Part shown: positions 54,572 through 64,000 of the stretch, piece by piece
Layout: every line of letters begins with the position of its first letter
How positions within the stretch are numbered: position 1 is the first letter of the stretch
Source: Ashinkailepas kermadecensis
Lineage: Eukaryota > Arthropoda > Thecostraca > Neolepadidae
Length of the DNA: 64,000 nucleotides
Direction of reading: 5' to 3'
NCBI GenBank assembly: GCA_034440615.1
Contig: JAOTOM010004150.1
Coordinates: 167,506-231,505 of the forward strand
Translations under genes and position numbers: made by a program
The notes under the pieces: generated by a model
The model's database searches: none
The model's input: only the letters and a program-made list of their open reading frames with translations
Told to the model about the DNA's origin: nothing

Positions 54572-55207
54572 GTTAATATTTTCCATAAAATGTCTTTAAA
54601 TTGCCCCCAAATGGCATTGAAACTTTGTAATCAGAACAATAGAAAATGCCCGATAGACAATCTCAGTAACTACTGCAGATTTTCATGAAAATGGCTCTAA
54701 AATAAACTTCGACATCGATTTTGGGCCAGTTGAGTCATTGCCAACCTATATAAATAGGTAAAAAGCCAAGAAATTAGGGATTGAAATCAGAGATTTGCCC
54801 GATGAACAATCTACGAAAGCAATTCACAGGATCGCACCAAACACACACTGATCAAAGTCTTTTCGCCATATTGGATCAGTTGAGGAAGTTAAGAGAAAAA
54901 TTAACACATGAAATGTAGAAATTCATCACATCACAATTCAATTAGAGATGGGTTACATCAATTTTCAATTACAGATGGGTGATAGATTTGTTGTGTTGAC
55001 ACATCTCTACCTTGAACCCATCTCTAATATCGGTTGGCAATGACTCAACTGGCCCCAAATTGATGTCAAAGTTTATTTTAGAGGCATTTTAACGAAAATT
55101 GGTGCAGTAGTTACTGAGATCGTCCATCGGGCATTTTCTATTGTGATTACAGTGTTTCAATGCCATTGGGAGCAATTTAAAGACATTTAAAGGAAAATAT
55201 TCATTAA
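54572..55207. repeat. Inverted-repeat element, arms about 176 bp
   Basis: Arm 54572-54747 matches the reverse complement of 55032-55207: TGTCTTTAAATTGC.CCC, AGAAAATGCCCGAT.GAC.ATC, and GGGCCAGTTGAGTCATTGCC. The spacer is about 285 bp. A GCCCGAT..AATCTC-type word recurs at 54790 and 55290. Looks like a fold-back or MITE-type element; no target duplication found. Confidence 0.75.
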
Positions 55208-55471
55208 GATTGTGGGTCAAAACCGCTAAATTAATTAAAAGATGTTGATTAGTGCACATTTCATGCCCATTTGCTTAGTAATTGCTGAGATCGTCCATCG
55301 GGCAAAAAAGTGGGGATTATAGATCCTCCCTTTTATGACCGCAGTATGTCAAAATTCATCTTCCATTGGGGGCTGTATGTGAAAAAAAGATATTCTGATC
55401 TTGACACCAAAGATGCAACTAAGACTGGAAAATGCATTAGAATCTAATGTGGAATGCATTATAATCATTAG

Positions 55472-55493
55472 AATCTAATGTGCACATTAGATT
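55472..55493. repeat. Perfect 22-bp palindrome
   Basis: AATCTAATGTG joined directly to CACATTAGATT. The half-site TTAGAATCTAATGTG is repeated just upstream at 55437-55452. Confidence 0.95.
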
Positions 55494-56129
55494 ATACATT
55501 TTGATACTTCTCTAATACCAAGCATAACTAAGTCATAAAGTCATAAAGTGTTAAGGCTTAATAAGAGCCACAGGGGCCCATCTGGGTTAAGCCTATCTGG
55601 AAAAGGTACTAGAAATGTACATACTCTCACCCCAATCAATCCCTTATCTCAAGTTCCTAGGAAGCTATATATCGCAGCCTATCCAGCACCAATTCACTTG
55701 CTATTGCATAACACACTCCCATTGTGCTACCATAGACAATCTCATCAGTATCACATCCTGAAGGAAGGTGCTGAATCCACTGCTAGGTACAACCTATACA
55801 AAGTTATAAAGCACCCAGACTCAATAAGAGACCCAAGGGCCCATCCAGTTAAGTCTGCAAATAGAAGATAATATAAGCCTGGTAAAAAGACCCTCCCCAA
55901 CCATCCCACATCCCGAAGAACCAGTCCTCCAACATCCCATGCACCCATCAATGCCTATCTACCCTAGCTTTCCAGCCCTATTCCCCTGATCTCTCTTAAC
56001 ACATGTGGATTGAATGCCTTATCAATAATTTTCAAACTGCATCCATGCCTGCTTAAAGGGGTCTGTGCCATGCACACTTACTTAACATACATCTCACCCC
56101 ATCCATCACAAATTAGAACTAAAAAAACA
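55494..56129. other. No gene; possible LINE-C 3' flank
   Basis: Two similar GGCCCATC..GTTAAG(C/T)CT segments (55575 and 55837) suggest a diverged internal duplication. It could be the 3' UTR of the minus-strand CR1/L2-like LINE. Confidence 0.35.
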
Positions 56130-58069
56130 AGATTTTACTGTCTAAAAAAGTATTCACCATACTTTTAAATACATTCAATGAGGAACTCCCCACAACAGCA
56201 GGCAGCCCATTCCACTGATCAACAACCGTGTGACTGAAGACCTGTTGTTGGTTAACTGTCCTACACCTCAATTTGTCTAACCTGAATTGACAGTGTTAAA
56301 ATAATGGTATTTCGTTAGGTGTGCGATGTCGAAATGAGTACAAAAGGATGTCGAAATTTGCCATGGAATTAATGTCATTTTAAATACTTTTTATGTCCTT
56401 CCAGCTCACATTGGAGCTAATAGTGTACTTACAACTGCACCTTTGTTTGCTTTGAAATACCTCATATAGGAAGGGCTATATTCAGGATAGCGAGACAAAT
56501 ACTCATGTTGTAAACTGGCATTGCTACTAGATCACATCATAGGTAATCCCCTTACCTGAAATTGCAATTGGACCTGTTCGTGTTTCACGATCCCTTATGA
56601 TGACCATGAGCATGACACTTATAAGCAAAATACTGTTAGAAACGAGGAATCGAGCCATCAGCATGCATCAAGAAGCATGATGTTGATCCTTCTTTGAGAA
56701 GGATGTCGATTAAGAGTTCATTAAGTGGCGTATTCCACCCTATCTCATGAATATTTTATCACTGTGAATTGATGACCCCTATGTGATACCTAAACTGAAG
56801 AGCACCATTTAAATTGACCTGATCTAGTACTTTAACAATTTTGTACATTTCAATCATGTCCCCCCTTAATCTCCTATATTTGAGTGAGTACATATCTAAT
56901 GCCACAAGCCTTTCTCCATATTCTAAGTTACCTATTCCACTGATGAGCAGGGTGGGAATTAAGGCACTTCTTAAGAGATTACATCTCTGAAAACATTTTT
57001 GCACTCCAGGTTCATACTGGATAGGATGGGCTTCACATGTACTCCGACACAAATGTGGGAACAAAGATATCAATAAAAACAAACACAGAACGACACCCAA
57101 AAAAAACGCTGGTTATTCCACCTATGGTCACCACTCAAACTAATCACTTTTTGTAGCAGTCTCCAGCCAGACCACAGCTTCACACACTCCATCAATCTCA
57201 ACCACAGGAATTGCCGACAACAACGTGCCAACAGCAACTTGCAAGATGATGCGCATGCGCACTGAGAACACTCAGAGAACACTGTTCTCCGGCTCTGGAG
57301 CTGCGTCTCGGAATACCTGTGTTCCTGTTATAAGAAACAAAACAGTGCTGATTATTACGGGTCACTGCCGGACAGTGCCATCCATTGTTCATTTCTTTGT
57401 TCGTATGTTTTGGCATTTGATTTGACCAAAAATGAGAATGATATTACTTATGCATATTATGTAGGTACTGATTTAGGTTTTCGGTCGATTACTGGTAAAC
57501 AGATTCCATGGATAACAAAATAATGTCCATGAAAATGTACTCCGGAAGAAATCGGTATGCACTCCGACTACCAACCCGGAAAGTAAGTTTCCCACTCTGC
57601 TGATGAGTCTAGTTGCTTTGCACTGCACTCTCTCTAACTTGTCTATATCTTTTTCTAGGTAGGGGCTCCAAGCTTGTACAGAATATTCCAAGTGGGGTCG
57701 CATGTATGCTAAGTACAGTTTTTCATGACTTCCTTGCTCTTATACATCACACTTCTATTAATGAGTCCCAGCATTCTGAGTGCCCTGTTCCTAGCTGAGC
57801 TACATTGCTTTTCTGCTTTAAGGTCTTTTGAAACCAACACACCTAAGGCCCTTTCCTCTTCAATAACATCCAGTTCCCTCCCTCCCATTGTATATCTGAA
57901 AGTCTACCTCCAGACCCCAGATGCATAACCTTACATTTGCATAGTTGAAAGACATCTGCCATTGATCAGCCCACTTTTTTATGTCCTCCAAGTCTAGTTG
58001 AATATTTCTAGATTGATCACAACTGTTTGCCACTCCTACCAGCTTGATGTCATCCGCAAATTTGAACAC
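56130..58069 (-). mobile_element. CR1/L2-like LINE (LINE-C), decayed and interrupted
   Basis: RT pieces in order on the minus strand: FADDIKLVGVANS...IQLDLEDIKKWADQWQMSFN (58069-57860); RPHLEYSVQAWSPYLEKDIDKLERVQ (57703 downward); LISGIGNLEYGERLVALD with SLKYRRLRGDMIEMYKIVK (57000-56780); and the C-terminal segment VNQQQVFSHTVVDQWNGLP (near 56280-56180). The order is diagnostic of the CR1/L2 group, which lacks RNase H. Breaks near 57580-56990 and 56750-56310 hold unrelated sequence. The LIS..GNL text appears on both sides of the first break. Confidence 0.8.
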
Positions 58070-58315
58070 TATTCCTCAGCCCTACCTAAATATACAACTA
58101 ACTACATAACTACACAAATTTACAACTAAAGCAACTCAATGCCATCTGCATTTTGCATAACATGAACCATTAGGACCTGTGAACCTTCAAACATGGAAAT
58201 ACAATACAAAAAACTGACATCAGATGTATATACTTCCCATGTTAGCCGAATACCAACGTGCGAAATACATTTATTGAAACTTCGGCACAATAAATGCGAT
58301 TTAGTTACAGTAGCC

Positions 58316-59077
58316 GGTTTTACAGCGGCAATTTGCTCTCCCGTCTAGTCGCTTTTCATCCTCCCAAGTCATTCCTTGCTTCACCTAAACATTCCAGACA
58401 TGAACTAAAAAAGTACACCGAAGAACATTTATTATTAACAAGAATTGATTTCACTCAATTTTCTCAGCTTTTTCATTGACAAAACTTGTTTCTTGGTGGT
58501 GAGAATAAAACGATTTTAGACTGATTGTTTTAGTATAATTTTCCTTAAACCATTTTATATTCCGAAACCTATATCCCAGTACGAAGCAGGCAACAAATCA
58601 GTCGGTGCACGAGCGTCCTACTCGCGGGGTGTGTTGTTAATATCTATTAGTTGTGCCGCGTGAGCATGTCGGCAGTATCAGGTATGGATTTATAACTTGG
58701 TTGACATTGATTAAGTGTACTTTTGTTATCATTTTCTGTACCGTTGCTCAGGAAATTGGCTTATAACCGTATCCTTCGCTAATTTAACCACAGCGCCAAT
58801 TTGTCATCTGGCAGTCATCCGTCGGCTGCCAGATACCGTAGAGCTGAGTGCAGTCTCGACGTAAATTAGAAAGCGTATTGCAATTTGCTGATATTCATAA
58901 GTTTAATTCTACTTATTTCAGCAGCGTCAATAGTAAAACATATTTTGTTATTAAAACTGATGCGAGAATTATATTTGGTGGTCGCTTTTCATTTATGCAG
59001 ATCACTATGCCGGGTCTTCTCCCTCTATCTTGTTCCTGAGACCACGGGACCTGGGAGAAAAGTTCCGCTGTAAAACC
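58316..59077. mobile_element. 762-bp TIR element, GGTTTTACAGCGG ends
   Basis: Left end GGTTTTACAGCGGCAATTTG; right end, reverse complement, GGTTTTACAGCGGAACTTTT. The flanking octamers CAGTAGCC and GACTAGTG match only partly, so the duplication is decayed or absent. The inner right-end sequence (CTCCCAGGTC.CGTGGTCTC, AGGAACAAGATAGAGGGAGA) is also found inside hAT-like copy 1 at about 5575-5640. No transposase. Confidence 0.68.
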
Positions 59078-59168
59078 GACTAGTGTTACCACATTATGCA
59101 ATTTGTTACCAGAAGTTAATATTGTACTGAAATCTTCTTCCTTTTCCTCGGTACCTACGAACTTATCC

Positions 59169-59615
59169 TCAGGATAAATTAATGCATAACTTATGGTGTT
59201 TTGAAAACGAAATGTCTAAGGCAACCAACTCAGATGTATAGACCGATGAATGTGGCGGAAGCGAAAACGTCCTGACCACTGTGCCCATTACAAACGCACT
59301 CCCAACACCAGACTCGGTCTTAGATCCATCTGTGTAGGTGCCTGTAAAATGGCCGTGAGATGCCATCAACTCTGGTGCCCTTAGTTTGAATTCTTCGGGA
59401 ACGACTTCACACTTTTTTAGATATGACAGCGAAATGTTAATATCTGGAGATGCCAGTATCCAGGGTGATAAATTGGTCTGTCGAGGTGAATTGGACTCTA
59501 ACACATGGCAGAAACTTTCAATGAGCTTCAGATGTCTGTTGAGCTGGTCGGACTTTTGGACATGGTGAACACAGAACGCTGCATTCATCTCTCTGGGTTG
59601 GGGGAAGGACCACAT
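59169..59615 (-). pseudogene. LINE-A-like RNase H fragment
   Basis: SPWILASPDINISLSYLKKCEV, TGTYTDGSKTESGVGSAFVMG and SSVYTSELVALDIS parallel LINE-A copy 1 (VSLSCLRKGDV, YTDGSKTDNGVGSAFVSG, SVYTSELIAINK). Only the first two RNase H motifs remain before the sequence diverges at about 59215. Confidence 0.78.
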
Positions 59616-59881
59616 GGGGTCACATGTTAAAAGCTGAAATCACAGTGAGGCCACAGCCAACATTCGGGGGGGGGGGGGGGGAGCAGTGCATCCATTCCAA
59701 AGGCATACAATGCTACTGCCCCTGGTTGCTGGTTTCGATACTAATTTTTTTGGATGGGATGGGTGCCATGTTACAAAGAAAAAACGATAAATTCGCAGCA
59801 TATATATTGAGTCAATCAATTTACATCAATGGATGTGTTCATGGATTTTGAGAAAAAGTATACAAATATCATGCTGATGAA

Positions 59882-60429
59882 TGTCAGTAAGTTGATGTGA
59901 TCCCACAGTTCTGTCAGAAATGCTTTTTCTCATGTAGGAAGAAAAATAATACCATAAAGAAGCTTTGAGTGAGGTAATATGAAATGAAAAATAAGGATAT
60001 ATTATTGCAGCTTAGTTTGGACACAAGATATTAATCAAATATTCCCTCTTTCAAGGAAAACTTCAGTTAGCTAGGTTAGGTTAGGTTTGGGTAAATATGC
60101 ATAAGAAACCCCAAAGCCAATGTTTAGTTAAAACATGTGTTGTTCTGGTGTTTCCTGTCAGTAAGTTCATGTGATCCCACAGTTCTGTCAGAAATGCTTT
60201 TTCTCATGTAGGAAGGAAAATAATACTATAAAGGAGCTTTGAGTGAGGTAATATGAAATGAAAAATAAGGTATATTATTGCAGCTTAGTTTGGACACAAG
60301 ATATTACTCAAATATTCCCTCTTTCAAGGAAAACATCAGTCAGCTAGGTTGGGTTAGGTTTGGGTAAATATGCATAAGAAACCCCAAAGCCAATGTTTAG
60401 TTAAAACATGTGTTGTTCTGGTGTTTCCT
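59882..60429. repeat. Direct tandem duplication, 274-bp unit
   Basis: Units 59882-60155 and 60156-60429 start TGTCAGTAAGTT and end GTTGTTCTGGTGTTTCC, with about 5% differences. Each contains a GGTTAGGTTAGGTT or GGTTGGGTTAGGTT run. Confidence 0.92.
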
Positions 60430-60909
60430 GATGTGATTTGAAGGAATTTGAAATTTATTTAATGGGAAGTGAAAGCTTTTTGAGATATAAGCAGTTCAAG
60501 TTGATGTGCAGATATCCTAACAAACAGTAATTTGATGAAGAAAATAATATTAATATCATTCAAGTTACATTTTTGAAACACTAGAAAAACATCTTCTTGA
60601 CAATGCAGGTACATGCTATTCCCCAGCCCTAAAAAAATATGGTAAGTGTGAGGAAAATGGGGCTTTGGATGGATAACAAAGAATACTGATGTCAGATTAC
60701 AACAAAAAATCCTAACTGAATCTAACCTAACCTACTGATGTTAGATCGCCTATAACATCCTGATGTTCAATCATCTAAAGCCTACTGATGTTGGATGTTG
60801 CATGTGATTTCCCAAAGAAATGGTACAGGTATGGTACCTTAATTGTACAATTGTACCAATCATACACTGTACATCAATTCACAATGTGATCAAGACATTG
60901 AGATAATGG

Positions 60910-60947
<38 letters not shown>

Positions 60948-61696
60948 CACACATGTATTTATTTATTTATTACTGAACCTGGTTTCAGTTTTCATGCTTG
61001 AATGTTTATCCTGTCTTCTTTCCATCTTTGACTATTTCTGAGTAGCTTGTTCTTCATTCAAGACAGTTTGATGGAAAGTACTTTTAGGACACTGGAAAGA
61101 AGTTGCTAGGTAATTTTGAAGAAGTCCAGTCCATACATTTCTCTCCAAATTTGTCTTCATTGGGGCTTTCTATATATAAATACAAAGGTTTTTGGACTTT
61201 GGAAACTAAAAATAAGATGCAACACAATGTTTTCTTCTGAAAAAGAGACTAGGGTAGGTTTAGTTTCATGAGGATTGGTAGTGCTAACTGGAGCTGCATT
61301 TTTGTATATATTATAGCAAAGGTATTCAAGGGCCGGGTTTGGCTTGGTTCTGCTGTTTATATATTTAATATTATTTTGCATTATCTACTACTCCTCTCAA
61401 ACCCACAATGTTGGCATTACTTTGCTTCACAACAGAGAAGTATGTATTTGTGCTGGAAACTAATAGTCACATCATCATAATCACATTCATTCAGAAACAT
61501 GCTTTTATAATCTTCTTTCCTGCAACTGCCACCTCAGCTAAAATGCAAATCTTCTTCTGCATGTACAATTGTAAAAACCTAATCTAGCAAAGCATAGCCT
61601 ACCCTTGCCTGGCCAATTTAACAAAAAAATAATAATTTCCAACCTTTGGAAAATAATATAGAAATTGAGCAAGTTAAAGAAACACCTAACTAATCC
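60430..61696. other. No gene; (TA)n and repeat words
   Basis: Holds a (TA)n run at 60915-60944, CCTACTGATGTTGG words at 60735-60800 and otherwise AT-rich sequence with small unsupported frames. Confidence 0.45.
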
Positions 61697-62092
61697 GGTA
61701 TTTGTCTTAAAGGGTGTTTTGGAATTTTCAGATTTTTGTCCCGGAATATTACGTTTACCAACGTGATTCGGAAGATGCGATCATTCGTTTTCTCCGTAAA
61801 TGCTTACGTCTCGGTTAATCTTAGCGATAATATCTATAATGCGCCATATATGCCACACTGCTGTTGTTTGTTGCATAATTTATCCATCCCTCACCTGGCA
61901 CTTCTCAGACATGATTAAAGGGACATTCAACACTTCACGCAGTTGATTCAACACTTTTTCACATAGAAAATGCTTAATTTCCGCCTCTTTGCCACATAGA
62001 TAACGCCACCACTATTTCACCGCAACGCCGAAATAAAAACTAAGCAGAGCACGGCTTGCGGCCGTGATGTATGGATGACGTCACGATAAATA

Positions 62093-62440
62093 TTACGCTT
62101 GTTTTTAAATTATAATATATGAGTTTATATTGGTTTAGATAAGAGTAGATTGTATTACGTTAGGTTAGGTTAGGTTAGGTTTTGCTATTTAATTATTAAT
62201 TATCATACTGCTTGTTGGAAGTCATGAGGAAAGACGACGAGACCGAGCAGAAGCCGACTCTTTTAAATATCACTTCGTGGTCCGTCACGATAGACATTAC
62301 GCTTGTTTTTAAATTAAAATATATGAGTTTATATTAGTTTAGATAAGAGTAGATTGTATTATGTTAGGTTAGGTTAGGTTAGATTTTCCTATTTAATTAT
62401 GAATTATCATACTATTTGTTGGAAGTCGTGAGGATAGACG
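62093..62440. repeat. 204-bp tandem duplication containing (TTAGG)n
   Basis: ATTACGCTTGTTTTTAAATT...TTGGAAGTC occurs twice, offset by 204 bp. Each unit holds a GTTAGGTTAGGTTAGGTTAG run, the arthropod telomere-type repeat, at about 62160 and 62363. Inside the Merlin-like element. Confidence 0.88.
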
Positions 62441-62505
62441 AGACCGGGGTCACAGGGGTCACTTTGAGGTCAACAGTTCGAAAATGGCTTCGGTGTGTGT
62501 AGGTT

Positions 62506-62822
62506 GTGATCCAGTGCCATGATATAATCAAACTTTGCTATAAGGACAACCAAGCGAGCTTAGACTTCCTTAGACGCCACGGAGTTCTTCCTGCCGGAGT
62601 TGTCTGCTCTAAGTGTTCCAAGGCCTGCAGGTTGCAGGAGAGTAGGCATCGGTGGGAGTGCACCGAGACGTTTCGTGTTGCCAGAAGGGAGGAGAAGAAG
62701 AGGTGTGGGTTCGTCACAAGCGACTACAAAGGAACTTTTCTTGATGGAACCCGCCTGGAACCGTGGCAAGTTGTGTGCTTTATTAATCTGTGGTTAGATA
62801 AAGCCGGGACCATCTCGTTAAG
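62506..62822 (+). CDS. Zinc-ribbon N-terminus of an ISXO2/Merlin-type transposase (partial)
   Basis: DFLRRHGVLPAGVVCSKCSK, RHRWECTE, KKRCGFVTSDYKGTFLDGT and LEPWQVVCFINLWLDKAG. A C-x2-C...C...C zinc ribbon and the GTFLDGTRL segment are typical of this transposase group. The conserved part ends at TISL, and AAG|GTATGTGA at 62823 is a good splice donor, so the frame beyond (to 63045) is probably intronic. No downstream DDE exon is present before the right terminus. The start is uncertain: the in-frame opening codon at 62506 is GTG, and an upstream exon is possible. Confidence 0.65.
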
Positions 62823-63048
62823 GTATGTGAACGTTTGTAGCGTTAGCCAATCGAAGCCTCAGTCCCATGCCTATGACGTCATCATACCGTACCGACGTGA
62901 CTATGACGTCATTGTTCAAATTGAAAAGGAAGCATTTACGGAGAAAACGAGTGATCGCATCTTCCGAATCACGTTCATAAACATAGTATTCCGGAAAAAA
63001 ATCCAAAAATTCCTAAAACACAGTTTAAGAAAAATTTACCACTAATCC

Positions 63049-63640
63049 TAACCTTATTTGAGTTTTACCCAGGAAGAAGTGTGTAAAATATAACTCGTGA
63101 AAACTCCAAACTGCAATAACAAAACCAAAAATGGCCCAAGTCAAATCATATCTCATACATGAAAGCTGAGAGTGGTCAAATGCTAATTACATTCATCAAC
63201 ATTGCATTGGAAAAATAAATTCCAAGAATTCACATATTACTCAAAAATCACATTCATCCTGCAAATAAGGACCTGGATGACCCTAGTTAGGAGTGATATC
63301 CCACATTGCTTTTCCAGTAATTATTACCCAGTTGTGATGCCATAGGCAAGCAATTACCAAACTGTGCACAAGTTGGTGCATGGCACAGCATATATGTACA
63401 TGTTTGCACATAGCATAACAAGAACAATATAGTTGATAGGAGACCAAAGCACATGCTAAGTTGGCATTAATCACCAGATTGGAGCCGAAACGGAAAGTTG
63501 ACATCAATGGCATCAATGGCATGGCAAAGTTGGCATTGCGTACGGCCTGAATTGATATACATCGTTTGAGATGCATGTTCTCCATCAATACCTACCACGG
63601 CCAGATTTTGCTACGCTAATTCAAGGGATGGTGCATGTTG
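63049..63640. other. No gene recognised
   Basis: AT-rich sequence with a short CATCAATGG duplication near 63503-63515. The 101-codon minus-strand frame at 63283-63588 has no motif. Confidence 0.45.
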
Positions 63641-63659
63641 CTTCAAAGCCTATGACACG

Positions 63660-63912
63660 GGAACAACATAAACAATAACAAAAACCTTGATGCTTCGGGT
63701 CCGTATCGAAACATCCGAAAAACTAACATCCAAAGACAAAAAGACCAATAACAGAAAGTCCAAGAACGTAAAGTCCAGGAAACATAACATCCAAACACCG
63801 AAGGTCCAAAGTAAATAAAGTAAAAAAACCGAACATCCAAGGATCGTAAAAGTCCAAAGACCGAAGGTCCAAAGCCGCAACGTCCAAGATCCAAATATCA
63901 AGAAGTTCAACA
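63660..63912. repeat. Degenerate tandem repeat, about 18-bp (AAAGACCGAAGGTCCAAAG-type)
   Basis: GTCCAA(A/G)GA(C) and AACATCCAA words recur at least ten times. The Trp/Leu/Phe-rich minus-strand frames here are a by-product of the repeat. Confidence 0.8.
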
Positions 63913-64000
63913 ATAGTTGGCGTACTCTCGACAAGGCGGAATAATTGCCGCCTTTATTGAAAGCATGCTCAAGGCAGTGACGGAAGCTTTCCTCTGTATC

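Larger units (their letters stand above)
61697..63040 (+). mobile_element. Merlin-like DNA transposon derivative
   Basis: Ends begin GGTATTTGTCTTAAAGGGTG (left) and, reverse complement of the right, GGTAAATTTTTCTTAAACTG. Inverted similarity extends about 120-150 bp through CGGAATA and GATTCGGAAGATGCGATCA and the TTTTCTCCGTAAATGCTT block. A perfect 8-bp duplication ACTAATCC flanks it (61689-61696 and 63041-63048). It encodes a zinc-ribbon exon typical of IS1016/ISXO2-type (Merlin) transposases but lacks the DDE core, so it is non-autonomous. Confidence 0.78.

Noticed and set aside
58655..58690. Possible short first exon (ATGTCGGCAGTATCAG before GTATGG)
   Set aside because: Only five codons with a donor-like sequence inside a TIR element and no partner exon recognised.
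63643..63934. Hydrophobic Trp/Phe/Leu-rich frame suggesting a membrane protein
   Set aside because: Produced by the degenerate GTCCAAAGACC tandem repeat; two overlapping frames show the same pattern.

Overview
This window is animal nuclear DNA, most likely from an arthropod. It is one intron-containing host gene set in a dense field of nested transposable elements. The arthropod call rests on short TTAGG runs, I-type LINEs with RNase H, Penelope-like elements and a Merlin-type DNA transposon. I cannot name the lineage; a chelicerate or crustacean would fit.

Layout. From 1 to about 12.5 kb lies a nest read on the minus strand. LINE-B copy 1 was interrupted by a LINE-A copy (1387-10205, 12-bp target duplication), and that LINE-A was interrupted by a 2.5-kb hAT-like element (4383-6906, 8-bp duplication). 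Then come LINE-B copy 2 (minus), LINE-A copy 2 (minus, 15364-22025) and LINE-B copy 3 (plus, 22026-28880). LINE-B copy 3 is itself interrupted by a second copy of the 2.5-kb hAT-like element and by a Penelope-like fragment carrying a GIY-YIG endonuclease and a hammerhead-like motif. A 7,016-bp element with hAT-type ends (30343-37358) is built mostly of minisatellite and splits a CpG-dense block. A 400-bp hAT-type MITE (37743-38142) follows.

The only clearly conserved host gene is tRNA-His guanylyltransferase (THG1L), minus strand, three coding exons between 51707 and 40445 with consensus splice sites. Its introns hold a USP2/USP21-like ubiquitin protease pseudogene, Penelope fragments, a transposase-like pseudogene with one in-frame TGA, a tRNA-derived SINE and microsatellites. 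From 52 to 64 kb there are more SINEs, CR1/L2-like LINE remains, TIR elements, tandem duplications and a Merlin-like element (61697-63040).

The most coherent signal is a shared 3' terminus. The two LINE-A copies, two tRNA-derived SINEs and several 45-50-bp insertions all end in a related hairpin followed by a (CCAA)n-type tail. This suggests that LINE-A-type reverse transcriptase mobilises the SINEs by recognising this end. Many insertions keep intact target site duplications, so their relative order can be read from the sequence. All protein and domain names come from motif recognition, not from a database search. Some open frames may use non-ATG starts.
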